The notes beneath the pieces were generated by a model. It was given only the letters and a program-made list of their open reading frames with translations. It did not search any database and had not been told where the DNA came from. Below, one piece after another: positions 1 to 9,308 of a DNA stretch of 64,000 nt. The stretch is taken from assembly GCF_900111345.1 (NCBI RefSeq), contig NZ_FOGY01000001.1, forward strand, positions 372,001-436,000. Direction: 5' to 3'. Position 1 is the stretch's first letter. Every line of letters begins with the position of its first letter. A program made the position numbers and the translations under genes. This stretch comes from Psychrobacillus sp. OK032. GTDB taxonomy: Bacteria; Bacillota; Bacilli; Bacillales_A; Planococcaceae.

Positions 1-564
1 CTTCGCATTAAACAAGTAGAAGATGTACTTGAAAAATATTGGAATGCACACAGAATGGATAATACACTTGAATATTTATTCGCTCATATATTCGAGACTC
101 CATTTGACTTTTTTCAGCATTTCGGGACATTCTGGGAAGAAAGAAACTGGTCGAAAATTGGGCATCAGCTAGAAGATTTATATACTCGTTTATTTTCTTT
201 TTTACAGGGGTTAGAAAATATTTCATTGCCTACTATTCAAAGTGTTATGAAACTCGATTATTTATCTAAACAAAAATTCCAACCGCGTAAACCTTGGTGG
301 GAAAATGATATCGATAAAGAAGAACAATCTGTGTTATACAAGCAGCTAGTTGATAATCCATCGATTGCGGGTGATGAGTTTGTTGCATTCGGATTAAACG
401 AGCGCGAGTTATATAAGCAGACATTTATTACTCCAATCTCAATTTGCGTAGACGCTTATAAAGATGAAGTGATTAAAGAAAAAGATGGATATTTACTAAC
501 TACTTTCGGTAAAGGTGAAACTCCTCATTTTTCAATGATTGAGAAAAGCGTAATCATAGTATAA
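1..564 (+). CDS. C-terminal part of a B12-binding-type radical SAM protein (DUF4080-like), 5' end outside window
   Basis: The reading frame is open from base 1, so only the last 187 residues are visible. The segment around residues 1-45 (VEDVLEKYWN, then FDFFQHFG) and the later KLDYLSKQKF...PWW stretch resemble the C-terminal DUF4080 domain of cobalamin-binding radical SAM proteins of the YgiQ-like group. The radical SAM cysteine cluster and the B12 domain would lie upstream and cannot be seen. The frame ends with TAA at 562-564, and no clear terminator follows directly; a degenerate GC-rich repeat begins about 35 bases later. The substrate is unknown. The assignment rests on recalled family pattern only. 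Confidence 0.6.
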   Translation, partial: LRIKQVEDVLEKYWNAHRMDNTLEYLFAHIFETPFDFFQHFGTFWEERNWSKIGHQLEDLYTRLFSFLQGLENISLPTIQSVMKLDYLSKQKFQPRKPWWENDIDKEEQSVLYKQLVDNPSIAGDEFVAFGLNERELYKQTFITPISICVDAYKDEVIKEKDGYLLTTFGKGETPHFSMIEKSVIIV

Positions 565-599
565 GATTCCACATCCTTGTTTTCCGCAGGATTCAAGCG

Positions 600-748
600 G
601 TAAGCTTACTCAAACAACATTGGGTTGGTCGTGTCGCAACGGATACGTGAGAAAGATAGACATCACAATGTAATCGTAAGTGGAGTTGATGGGTCATCGC
701 TCGCCCCTCGGAAAAAGCGTCAGCCTGGAACGGAAAATTATATGCTTT
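600..748. repeat. Degenerate copy of the GC-rich intergenic repeat (right-arm type, inner hairpin type B)
   Basis: This stretch contains GTGAGAAAGAT, a CATCAC...GTGATGG-like pair, TCATCGCTCGCCCCTCGG and AAAGCGTCAGCCTGGA in the same order as the right arms near 7.4 and 40.8 kb, but with many substitutions. It lies between the radical SAM gene and the terminator of the Ktr gene. It is an old, decayed member of the family. Confidence 0.65.
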
Positions 749-754
749 CTTAAA

Positions 755-809
755 CAAAAACAACCGATCAACTCAGTCCATTTAAGGACCGTTTGCTCGG
801 TTGTTTCTT
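755..809 (-). terminator. Rho-independent terminator of the Ktr gene
   Basis: On the minus strand AAACAACCGA pairs with TCGGTTGTTT (stem arms 758-767 and 797-806), and a T-rich tail follows. A second small stem GGTCC/GGACT sits in the loop. It begins within a few bases of the stop codon of the downstream-facing gene. Confidence 0.75.
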
Positions 810-811
810 TA

Positions 812-2164
812 TTACCCAATAATTACCCGCTCTTTTGGATAATGATATTTGGTTTTATTGCTCTTTCCTCCTAATGAAAATAAGAATGAAAGCATGCCTA
901 CGCGACCGATAAACATTAGAATCATCATCGTTAGTTTTCCTATATCCGACAACTCACTTGTAATCCCAAGCGACATACCACATGTTCCAAAAGCCGAGGT
1001 GATTTCAAAAACTAGTGTTGTAACCGGTATTTCAGGTTCTGTCACAGACAGTAAAATGGTTGCTACAAAAACCATTATTAATGCAAGTATAATTACCGCA
1101 AAAGCCCGAAAAACATCAATTAAATGTATCTCTCGGTTAAAAACTTGAAGACTGTCTTTTCCACGTGAAAAATTGATCAAAAATAACAGTGCAACCGCAA
1201 AGGTCGTTGTGCGTATTCCCCCACCGACAGAACTTGGAGAGGCTCCTATAAACATCAGAACACTCATTAATAAGTCCGTACCCTCATTAAATAACGTTAT
1301 ATCCATCGTAGTCATTCCCGCTGACCTTGTTGAAACGGAGTGAAAAAAAGCCGAAAAAAACTTTTCATGCCATGACATCTCTTTAAAGGAATTAAACATT
1401 TCAAGTAAAAAAATCATAACCGTTCCAAATATTAAGAGAATACCATAAGTAATCGTAGTAAGTTTCGTAAATAATGAAAAACGAAAATTTTTATTTTTAT
1501 TCTTTAAAAATGCTTTCACTTCTATTAAAACAGGAAATCCAATAGCGCCGAACACAATTAAAAAGCTAGTAATAATTTGGATAAAGTAATCATTATGATA
1601 AGGCACTAATGATTGGCCTGTAATGTCAAATCCTGCATTAGTAGTTGCAGATACAGAAGTAAAAATTCCCTGCATCATGGCTTGCTTAAATGAATCGTAA
1701 TACTGTGTAAAATATAAAGTTAATAATATCGCACCGACCAACTGAATTAACAACAGAATTTTTATGATTTCTCTTATTAAGTGCACTACTCCCGACATAG
1801 TATACTGATTGTGATCGACCATAATAAGTTGTCTTTCTCGTAAACCAATTTTCTTACCTGAAATAAGCCATATAAATGTCCCCAATGACATAATCCCAAT
1901 CCCGCCAAGTTGTAAGATGAGTATAATCATGATATATCCGAACACACTGTATGTTTCTGAAATATTAATCGTTGTTAGTCCAGTAACACTTACCGCACTT
2001 ACAGCTGTAAAAAGACTATCTATAAAATCTACTTCTACCCCCGGTCTATGAACACCAGGCAAACTGAGCAGAATGACGGAAACTGCAATGGCGATAAAAT
2101 AATAGGTCACGATCGCTTGTGCAGGAGTAAATTTAGATTTCGGTTTTAGTTGCGATTTTTTCAT
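812..2164 (-). CDS. Ktr/Trk-type K+ uptake protein, membrane subunit (KtrB/KtrD family)
   Basis: This 450-residue integral membrane protein has four repeated M1-P-M2 units typical of the SKT (Trk/Ktr/HKT) superfamily. The pore-loop signatures are visible in order: SVTGLTT near residue 60, TTNAGFD near 170, STRSAGMTT near 280 and FGTCGMS near 390, each with the selectivity glycine. Family knowledge says such a subunit forms a Na+-linked K+ channel gated by a cytosolic RCK subunit (KtrA or KtrC). No RCK gene lies nearby, as for B. subtilis ktrD. An AAAGGAAC ribosome site precedes the ATG. KtrB and KtrD cannot be told apart here. Confidence 0.88.
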   Translation of the reverse strand: MKKSQLKPKSKFTPAQAIVTYYFIAIAVSVILLSLPGVHRPGVEVDFIDSLFTAVSAVSVTGLTTINISETYSVFGYIMIILILQLGGIGIMSLGTFIWLISGKKIGLRERQLIMVDHNQYTMSGVVHLIREIIKILLLIQLVGAILLTLYFTQYYDSFKQAMMQGIFTSVSATTNAGFDITGQSLVPYHNDYFIQIITSFLIVFGAIGFPVLIEVKAFLKNKNKNFRFSLFTKLTTITYGILLIFGTVMIFLLEMFNSFKEMSWHEKFFSAFFHSVSTRSAGMTTMDITLFNEGTDLLMSVLMFIGASPSSVGGGIRTTTFAVALLFLINFSRGKDSLQVFNREIHLIDVFRAFAVIILALIMVFVATILLSVTEPEIPVTTLVFEITSAFGTCGMSLGITSELSDIGKLTMMILMFIGRVGMLSFLFSLGGKSNKTKYHYPKERVIIG

Positions 2165-2256
2165 ACATATTAGTTCCTTTCAGACATTCCTGTTAACTCA
2201 TTGTAGAAAAAAAAAGCATAAAAAGATAGTAAATCTATCTTTTCATGCTTTACATA

Positions 2257-3051
2257 TTATTTGTTTTCTTCGACGTTTTTATATTTTGCTACTCCTAATA
2301 CATAACCACCAATAGCAATAACAAATAACACAGTCCAGAATATAATACTCCAAATTGTCGAATGTGGGAAATGCTCATCTAGTATTCCAACGCCTGGATG
2401 TGAAAGTGTTAATACCGCAAGTTTAACCCCTACCCAACCAACGATTAAAAATGCAGCTGTTTCAAGTGTAGGATATTTCTCCAATAATCGAACAAATTTA
2501 TGTGCAGCAAAACGCATAATTATTAGTCCAATTACACCACCAAAGAACATAACTGAGAATTGTCCCGCATTAATACCACCAATATCAAAATTACCTACAT
2601 GTGGTAATGTAACAGCAATTGCAACGGCTGCAAGCATAGAGTCAATCGCAAAAGCAATATCTGCTAGCTCTACTTTTAACACAGTCACCCAGAAACCAGA
2701 ACCTTTTTTCTCTTTTCCTTGACCAGTTTCCACCAATTCATCAGATTCATCGTCGTCTTTACTCTTCCGCTGATCGAAAAGATGTTTAATGGAGATGAAT
2801 AGTAAGTAGGCAGCCCCAATTGCTTGGACTTGCCAAATATTCACTAAGAAAGTAATCATAAATAACGCTGCAAATCTAAAGACAAACGCACCTAGTAATC
2901 CGTAAAATAATGCTTTTTTCTGCTGATCTTTTGGTAAATGTTTTACCATAACAGCCATTACGACCGCATTATCGGCAGCAAGTAAACCCTCTAATCCAAC
3001 TAATACGAGTAATACCCAACCATACTCCAACAATATTCCTAAATCCATCAA
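2257..3051 (-). CDS. TerC family membrane protein, probable Mn2+ exporter
   Basis: This 264-residue, seven-helix protein carries the two TerC signatures: EGLLAADNAVVMA near residue 20 and DIAFAIDSMLA near residue 130, whose acidic residues are thought to bind metal. A hydrophilic, charged cytosolic loop (about residues 90-120) separates the two halves. The family includes the manganese exporters YceF and YkoY of B. subtilis and its neighbour-of-spx member YjbE. Here the leader is a yybP-ykoY riboswitch, which strongly points to manganese efflux, possibly linked to metalation of secreted enzymes. A GGAGG site lies 6 bases before the ATG. Confidence 0.88.
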   Translation of the reverse strand: MMDLGILLEYGWVLLVLVGLEGLLAADNAVVMAVMVKHLPKDQQKKALFYGLLGAFVFRFAALFMITFLVNIWQVQAIGAAYLLFISIKHLFDQRKSKDDDESDELVETGQGKEKKGSGFWVTVLKVELADIAFAIDSMLAAVAIAVTLPHVGNFDIGGINAGQFSVMFFGGVIGLIIMRFAAHKFVRLLEKYPTLETAAFLIVGWVGVKLAVLTLSHPGVGILDEHFPHSTIWSIIFWTVLFVIAIGGYVLGVAKYKNVEENK

Positions 3052-3060
3052 TATCCTCCT

Positions 3061-3215
3061 TTTTGCAAAGAAAAAGACCCTTGCCTAAAAAAAAGGCAAA
3101 GGTCTTGCTAAGCAAATTTAATAATTGCTATCATAACCGATGGCAAAAGCCATGTAATGACGACTATGAAATAGGTTTCCCTATAGCTACTCCCCCTTGA
3201 CATAAGTCAAAAGTT
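3061..3215 (-). ncRNA. yybP-ykoY manganese riboswitch
   Basis: On the minus strand the leader shows GGGGGAGTAGC followed by a small stem with a GGAAAC loop, then GTCGTCATTA, CATGGCTTTTGCCATCGG and GCAAGACCTTTGCC. These are the order and motifs of the Mn2+-sensing yybP-ykoY class. It ends in an intrinsic terminator (AGACC/GGTCT arms at 3075-3085 and 3095-3105, then TTTTTCTTT). The terminator's 5' arm overlaps the conserved GCAAGACC segment, which gives a simple switch: ligand-bound aptamer frees expression of the TerC gene 10 bases downstream. Confidence 0.9.
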
Positions 3216-3233
3216 TATTCGATTATGATACTA

Positions 3234-3262
3234 ATTATACTGTCCATTTTACCATTTGTAAA
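3234..3262 (-). promoter_or_regulatory. SigA-type promoter of the riboswitch-TerC transcript
   Basis: TTTACA and TATAAT are separated by 17 bases on the minus strand. Transcription would start about 12 bases before the riboswitch aptamer. Confidence 0.75.
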
Positions 3263-3272
3263 CAAATATTAC

Positions 3273-6200
3273 TTAACTGTAAGTTGATGCTTTTTTTCTT
3301 GTTTCTTTATCAAACAAACTGTAAATTACTGGTACGACATATAATGTTAAGAATGTAGAACTGATCAAACCACCGATCACAGTAATCCCCATCGGTTGAT
3401 TAATCTCCGTACCTTCTCCTATTCCTAAAGCGAGTGGTATTAGTCCTAGAATTGTTGTCAGTGCAGTCATTAATATAGGACGCACTCTATCTTTTACCGA
3501 TGTTGTAATTGCTTCATACGATCCCATACCTTGTGCTTTACGCTGATTTATATAATCCACTAAAACAATCCCATTATTTACGACAATTCCTACTAATATC
3601 AGAATACCGATAACTGCCGAAATACTAATTGGAGTAGCCGTCGTGAATAGACCGATAAATATACCGATTGTAATAAGTGGTACGGTAAACATAATAACAA
3701 ATGGGTATTTATAAGATTCAAATTGTGCGGCCATCACTATATACACAAGCACAACTGCTAATAAAACAGCCATAATCATATCATTTTTTGTATTATCCAA
3801 CAATTCTCTATCCCCACCAAAAGAGACTCTTACATCATCTTCTAAAGAAGCTTTGTCAATTGCTTCATCGACAGCATCAGACATAGCCCCTAACGAGTAC
3901 GTCGACTCATACTTAATCGTAAAAGTTACCGCACCTGCCTGATCCACTCTTCGTATCGTTAATGGTCCGTCTGCAATTACAACATCCGCTACATCTTGCA
4001 ACATTATGTAAAGACCTGAGGGAGTTCTTAGTTTTAATTGTTTCAATTTGTCGACACTGTTTCGAAATGCATCATCATACTGGACATATACCCCGTACAC
4101 ATCTTCTTGCTCCGAAATTATTTGCGTTGCAAATACTCCCCTTGTCACGTTATTGACAGTTTGTGCTATTTGGACTGGTGCAAGCCCATATTCTATCGCA
4201 GCATCTCGTTTTACAGTGATTTGTACTTCTTCAATAGTCTCCGTTAAATCATTTCTAAAACTAGTGACACTTGGCATTTTATCTACTTCATTAATAATCG
4301 CATGAACTGCATTATTAAGATGTTCATTATCAATGGAAGAAACGGTAAAGGAGATTGAATTTGGTGTCGAACCTGCAGCGGTTTGCATATTAAAGTTCAC
4401 TTCGACATTTTCTCCAGCTATCTCCTTTATTTTTGGTTGTACGTCATCAACAAACGTGAAAATAGAACGCTCTCTTTTTTCTAAAGGAATCATCTTCACG
4501 TATATTTCTGCTCGATTGGACATCGATGTTCCTCTAGACTGCCCCTCCTGATTGCCACCGACAAAACTTACGTACACTTCCACATCTTCTTCTTTTTGTA
4601 ATTGCTGTTCTATTTTCTTTACTACTTCATCGGTTGCTGCTAAGGCAGCGCCATTTTCTAGCCTTACTGCGATCGTCACGAAACCTTCGTCGGTTACGGG
4701 TAAGAATTCCGTACCTATGCGGAATAATCCGAATGTAGAAATAACTAATAATACAACTGTAATCGAAAGAACGATTGCACGATGTGATAGAGCCCATCTG
4801 ACCGAACGTTCAAAATTATTATATGTCTTCGATCTGCGTCTTTTGGCCTCTATATTTCCTTTCGATTTCTTTAACAATCTACTTGCCATCATTGGAACTA
4901 CGGTTAATGCAACAACTAGTGAAGCAACTAAACTAAACGAAATTGTTAAAGCAAACTCTGTAAAAATTTGACCAATTAAGCCGGATAAGAATAACACAGG
5001 TATAAAAACCGCTACTGTCGTTAATGTGGAAGCTATAATTGCACCAGCAACTTCTTTTGTTCCGATCGATGCTGCTTCTCTTGAAGTCTTTCCTAAACCT
5101 AAATGTCTTTCGATATTCTCGATTACAACGATGGAGTTATCCACTAACATTCCAATACCGAGTGCTAACGCTCCTAACGTCATAATGTTTAAAGAGAATC
5201 CTGCAAAGTAAATTAAAACAAATGTCACAATGACAGAATACGGAATAGCAATACCAATAATAATTGGGCTTTTTATTCCTCTTAAAAAGACGAATAGTAC
5301 AAGCATAGCTAAAATAGCACCGGATACAAGGCTTGTCCCAATATTATCAATTGCTCCTTTTACATAGTCTCCTTGGTCAAAAAGTATATTTGCTTTTATG
5401 TCCTTATACGCTTCTTTTGTAAGCTGCTCGTCCAAAGCTTGTTGAAATGCTTTTGAAACACTAGCCGTATTTGCACCCGATTCTTGAAAAACGGATAATA
5501 AAACGGCTGGTTCATCATTCGATCGCGTTTCCGAATTTTGTGCTTGTTCGGTTAGTTCTACAGTAGCAACATCTGCAACTGTTATTTTTTTTCCGTCAAT
5601 CGGATTTACAGTTATAACTAGATTTTTAATATCGTCCACTGTGGTAAGTGTACTAACAATTCGAGTAGTAAGGTGTTTTTTATCTGCCGTTTCGATTGGA
5701 TTTCCAGGAAGTGAAATATTATTTGCTTGGATTAACTGTACAATGTCTGTTTGAGTAAGCCCTTTTTCTTCTAATGCTTGCTGGTTCAGATGAATTTGCA
5801 CTTCTTCTATGATCGAACCAGACATATTAACACTTGCTACACCTTCCGTACTAACAAGATTCTTTTCAAGCCTTTCGGCTACTAAACGAATATCTTCGCC
5901 TGTACTGGATCCACTTAACGCAAGTTGGATTACTGGAAACTGTGAAGGGTCAAATTTTAAAAACTGTGGTTTGCCCGCTTCTTCTGGTAATAACGTCATA
6001 TCCAGTCTTTGCATTACATCTAGTTCAACGTCATCCATATTGGTTGACCATTCAAATTCTAGTAATATAAAATTGGCACCTTCTTGAGAGGTGCTTTTTA
6101 TGGATTTTATCCCAGGCATCGTACTTAACGATGATTCTAGTGGTTTTGTAATTTTTTCATTCACCTCGACTGGACTTGCTCCAGGATAACTCGATACAAC

Positions 6201-6338
6201 CACCGCTACTGGAGGATTTAAGTCGGGTATGAGCGTGATTGGTATTTTGAAAAAAGAAACTCCACCTAAAATGATTATTAAAAACATGATTACAGTTGTA
6301 AATACCGGCCTTTTTATAGAAAAATTACTTATGTTCAT
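3273..6338 (-). CDS. RND-family efflux transporter (AcrB/SwrC-like)
   Basis: About 1021 residues in two homologous halves, each with one helix, a large extracellular porter domain and a block of helices, as in HAE1/AcrB transporters. The start at 6338 (MNISNFSIKRPVF) is chosen because the usual RND N-terminus begins there and AGGTGG lies 8 bases upstream; an in-frame ATG 20 codons earlier has no site. The helix-4 motif reads GIGMLVDNSIVVIEN, so the second Asp of the AcrB DD pair is Asn. Gram-positive relatives such as SwrC work without an outer-membrane channel and export surfactants or lipids. No adaptor gene is adjacent, and the substrate is unknown. Confidence 0.9.
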   Translation of the reverse strand: MNISNFSIKRPVFTTVIMFLIIILGGVSFFKIPITLIPDLNPPVAVVVSSYPGASPVEVNEKITKPLESSLSTMPGIKSIKSTSQEGANFILLEFEWSTNMDDVELDVMQRLDMTLLPEEAGKPQFLKFDPSQFPVIQLALSGSSTGEDIRLVAERLEKNLVSTEGVASVNMSGSIIEEVQIHLNQQALEEKGLTQTDIVQLIQANNISLPGNPIETADKKHLTTRIVSTLTTVDDIKNLVITVNPIDGKKITVADVATVELTEQAQNSETRSNDEPAVLLSVFQESGANTASVSKAFQQALDEQLTKEAYKDIKANILFDQGDYVKGAIDNIGTSLVSGAILAMLVLFVFLRGIKSPIIIGIAIPYSVIVTFVLIYFAGFSLNIMTLGALALGIGMLVDNSIVVIENIERHLGLGKTSREAASIGTKEVAGAIIASTLTTVAVFIPVLFLSGLIGQIFTEFALTISFSLVASLVVALTVVPMMASRLLKKSKGNIEAKRRRSKTYNNFERSVRWALSHRAIVLSITVVLLVISTFGLFRIGTEFLPVTDEGFVTIAVRLENGAALAATDEVVKKIEQQLQKEEDVEVYVSFVGGNQEGQSRGTSMSNRAEIYVKMIPLEKRERSIFTFVDDVQPKIKEIAGENVEVNFNMQTAAGSTPNSISFTVSSIDNEHLNNAVHAIINEVDKMPSVTSFRNDLTETIEEVQITVKRDAAIEYGLAPVQIAQTVNNVTRGVFATQIISEQEDVYGVYVQYDDAFRNSVDKLKQLKLRTPSGLYIMLQDVADVVIADGPLTIRRVDQAGAVTFTIKYESTYSLGAMSDAVDEAIDKASLEDDVRVSFGGDRELLDNTKNDMIMAVLLAVVLVYIVMAAQFESYKYPFVIMFTVPLITIGIFIGLFTTATPISISAVIGILILVGIVVNNGIVLVDYINQRKAQGMGSYEAITTSVKDRVRPILMTALTTILGLIPLALGIGEGTEINQPMGITVIGGLISSTFLTLYVVPVIYSLFDKETRKKASTYS

Positions 6339-6454
6339 CTTTAGGTCCACCTTCTCATTTGGTAATACTATCATATGCTTTAGGGGGAAAGAGTTCAAAT
6401 GTGAAATAACAATTTATGCTTCTAAGTACAAACTAAAAAGCTACCAATATTACT

Positions 6455-7509
6455 GGATAGTGCCCGCAATCGAATTAAAAGCTCGATTAAGTGTCCGCTA
6501 TGATTTTCGCTCCAGGCGGGACGCTTTCCGCGGGTATGGCTTCAATCTCCTCGTCGCTACGCTCCTGCGGGGCTTTCAGCTCATGCTATTCCCGCTGGAG
6601 TCGCCGCCTTCCGCTTCAATCAAAGGAAGCTGCTGACTAATCAATTATTGGCTAGAGCACTAGAATTAACACCCCCTCCTAGCCGATGACTTAGTTAAAA
6701 TCATTCTCTACATAATATTACCTTTTGAAATCGAATATTATGTGCCAATTGTGCAACGTATTATTGCTAATTGAAAAATTTCATTTCATGACAAGTCAAG
6801 GCCTTACTATGAAAAATGACTGCCTTCGGAATAGTATTGGTTACATTATGTGAATAGTCTGTTGCTCTTAGTAATTTACTAGATTCACACATTGAAAAAC
6901 TACATGATACTAGATTTATCATAGTTCCTATTGAAAGATATAAATGGAAAGGAACGCTTAGTATAGGGATATACTAGTTCAATGTTGGAAATCGTGCTCA
7001 ATACTGATTTATATAGTGAAACTTAAGATTGACGTAACCATCACACTATGGCAAAGAATATCCGTTTTGTTACTAATGAAAATTAGCTCATATAAATATA
7101 CTCAAGAGTATTATTTATTGTTTGTATCACACCAAATAACCCTTTACTTTAAGAATTGGTTGGTTTCAAGATTGAATTGATTAAATTCAGAATAGTATCT
7201 TTACTTTCAATGACCTTCCTGTTGCTCTAAGCCATATACTGGATTTATACATTATAAAACTACATAATATTGGATTTGGCACGATGCTCCTGATAAATTT
7301 AAGTTTCTGTTAAGTTAGATGCAAATTAATTAGCAAGTTCCATTGATTGCAGCGTAAGGCGGCGACTCCAGCGGGATGAGTGAGAAAGATGAGACATCAC
7401 AACGTACGCGTAAGCGGCGGTGATGGCTCATCGCTCACCCCGCGGAAAGCGTCCGCCTGCAGCGGAGGTCATAGTGGACACTATTCGAGCTTTTAACGCG
7501 CACTATTCC
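6455..7509. mobile_element. Composite GC-rich inverted-repeat element 1 (no coding capacity)
   Basis: Two arms of about 190 bases in opposite orientation (6455-6650 and 7325-7509) enclose an AT-rich interior. The outermost ends match as inverted repeats: GGATAGTGC...TTAAAAGCTCGA at the left, and its complement ...TCGAGCTTTTAA...GCACTATTCC at the right. Each arm holds GGCGG...CGCTTTCCGCGGG facing CCCGCTGGAGTCGCCGCC, which folds into a long stem. The left arm carries inner hairpin type A (CTCCTCGTCGC...CTCCTGCGGGG), the right arm type B (GTGATGG...GCTCATCGCTCACCCC). No transposase or convincing ORF is inside. It fills the whole gap between the RND and prfC genes. Confidence 0.7.
6790..7300 (+). 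repeat. Diverged direct repeat of about 80-100 bases inside element 1
   Basis: The stretch 6858-6935 (CTGTTGCTCTTAGTAATTTA..., then ACTACATGATACTAGATTT) recurs at 7217-7300 (CTGTTGCTCTAAGCCATATA..., then ACTACATAATATTGGATTT). A shared GGAATAGTAT/AGAATAGTAT lies upstream of both. The copies are in the same orientation, roughly 70-75% alike by eye, and have stops in all frames. Confidence 0.6.
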
Positions 7510-7588
7510 TATATTGCTTTTAATAAAAAGGTGCATAACTTATGTTGTTTAGAGAAAAATTTCACAAACAACATATTATTTCCTAGAA

Positions 7589-7627
7589 CAAAAAAGAGGT
7601 CAACTCTATGATAAGGTTGACCTCTTG
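7589..7627 (-). terminator. Terminator of prfC
   Basis: AAGAGGTCAAC and GTTGACCTCTT pair across an 11-base loop, and six T residues follow on the minus strand. Confidence 0.85.
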
Positions 7628-7631
7628 CTGC

Positions 7632-9206
7632 TTAAAGTAAATTATACAATTTAATATGCTCGTATTTGTCTTGGAACCAGCGAGTTGCAAACTCATTTTC
7701 AAACAAAAATACATATTGATCGTAGCGATCTTTTACAAGCATACTTCGTGGACCAGTCATCGATTCTTTCACATCTTCTTCATTTTCAATCCAACGAGCT
7801 ACTTTCGATCCAATTGGTTCCATACGAACTTCTACATTATATTCATTTTTCATACGATGTTCGAACACTTCAAATTGAAGCTGTCCAACTGCTCCCAAAA
7901 TAACCTCTTCTGTGTGGAGCGTTTTGTAATATTGAATTGCACCTTCTTGTACTAATTGTAAGATTCCTTTATGGAAATGTTTCGATTTTAATACGTTTTT
8001 CGCCGTTACTTTAACGAATAACTCAGGTGTAAATTGAGGAAGCGCCTCATAATTAAATGCCTTCTTCCCTCCAACAACCGTATCCCCGATTTGGTAGTTA
8101 CCTACATCATATAGCCCGATAATATCTCCTGCTACAGCGGTTTCAACTGTTTCACGATCATCTGCTAAAAATTGGGTAGATTGAGTTACTTTGAAGGTTT
8201 TACCAGTCCGAGCAAGGGTTATCGTCATGCCTCTTTCAAATTTCCCGGAAACAATTCGAACGAATGCAATACGATCTCGGTGTGCCGGGTTCATATTCGC
8301 TTGAATTTTGAAAATGAAGCCAGAGAATTCTTCGTTTAAAGGATTCACCTCTTCTTCATTGTCTGTATTACGAGGTTGTGGGGTTGGTGCGAATTGTAGA
8401 TATGTTTCTAAAAATGTTTGAACCCCAAAATTAGTTAAAGCACTACCAAAAAACACTGGTGTTAAATCCCCTGCAAGTACTTTTTCTTTATCAAAATCAT
8501 TTCCAGCTTCATTTAAAAGCATTATATCTTCCATAGCTTGCGTATAATATGAAGTTTGTTTCATCGAATGATCGACCGCTAGTTCCCCGTCTTCATCTAA
8601 AGGTAGGTATCTTTCCTCTTCTTCTGTTCGGAATTGCTCGATTCGATTGTTATAGCGATCATAGATTCCTAAAAACTCTTTACCCATACCGATTGGCCAG
8701 TTCATCGCGTAAGACTGAATCCCTAGAACCTCTTCTAATTCTTCCATTAGCTCTAAAGGCTCTTTCCCTTGGCGGTCTAGTTTATTGATAAACGTGAAAA
8801 TCGGAATTCCACGCATACGACAAACTTTAAATAGTTTTAATGTTTGTGCTTCAATCCCTTTAGCTGCATCGACAATCATTACTGCACTATCTACAGCCAT
8901 TAATGTACGATACGTGTCTTCACTGAAATCTTGGTGCCCAGGTGTATCTAATATATTAATCCGGCAATTATTGAAGTCAAACTGCATAACGGATGATGTA
9001 ACCGAAATTCCGCGTTGTTTCTCAATTTCCATCCAGTCAGACGTTGCAAATTTCCCAGACTTCTTCCCTTTTACTGTTCCTGCATCACGAATAGCTCCAC
9101 CAAAATATAAGAGCTTCTCCGTAATAGTTGTTTTACCAGCATCCGGGTGGGAAATAATTGCAAAAGTTCTTCTTTTTAATATTTCATCTTGTATTTTTAT
9201 ATCCAT
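7632..9206 (-). CDS. prfC: Peptide chain release factor 3
   Basis: This 524-residue translational GTPase stimulates recycling of RF1/RF2 from the ribosome. The G motifs are plain: SHPDAGKTT near residue 20, [14 protein letters not shown] near 90 and FINKLDR near 145. The length and the insertions match RF3 and separate it from EF-G (about 690 residues). The start at 9206 has an AAGGAGATAT site. B. subtilis 168 is not usually credited with prfC, but many Bacillales carry it. It is monocistronic, flanked by two GC-rich repeat elements and ended by its own terminator. Confidence 0.93.
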   Translation of the reverse strand: MDIKIQDEILKRRTFAIISHPDAGKTTITEKLLYFGGAIRDAGTVKGKKSGKFATSDWMEIEKQRGISVTSSVMQFDFNNCRINILDTPGHQDFSEDTYRTLMAVDSAVMIVDAAKGIEAQTLKLFKVCRMRGIPIFTFINKLDRQGKEPLELMEELEEVLGIQSYAMNWPIGMGKEFLGIYDRYNNRIEQFRTEEEERYLPLDEDGELAVDHSMKQTSYYTQAMEDIMLLNEAGNDFDKEKVLAGDLTPVFFGSALTNFGVQTFLETYLQFAPTPQPRNTDNEEEVNPLNEEFSGFIFKIQANMNPAHRDRIAFVRIVSGKFERGMTITLARTGKTFKVTQSTQFLADDRETVETAVAGDIIGLYDVGNYQIGDTVVGGKKAFNYEALPQFTPELFVKVTAKNVLKSKHFHKGILQLVQEGAIQYYKTLHTEEVILGAVGQLQFEVFEHRMKNEYNVEVRMEPIGSKVARWIENEEDVKESMTGPRSMLVKDRYDQYVFLFENEFATRWFQDKYEHIKLYNLL

Positions 9207-9308
9207 TCTGTTATATCTCCTTCTTATTCACTTATTTATCATATGGATTTAAGGCAAAAAAAACAAGTAAAAAAATACCCTTATAAAGAATATTTCACGT
9301 GTTGTAGC

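Noticed and set aside
4038-6087. Several plus-strand ORFs of 60-140 codons opposite the RND gene
   Set aside because: They are antisense shadows of a conserved gene, with no ribosome sites.
6640-7325. Decayed transposase gene inside composite 1
   Set aside because: Stops occur in all six frames, and no DDE or HTH-like segment can be read even across frameshifts.
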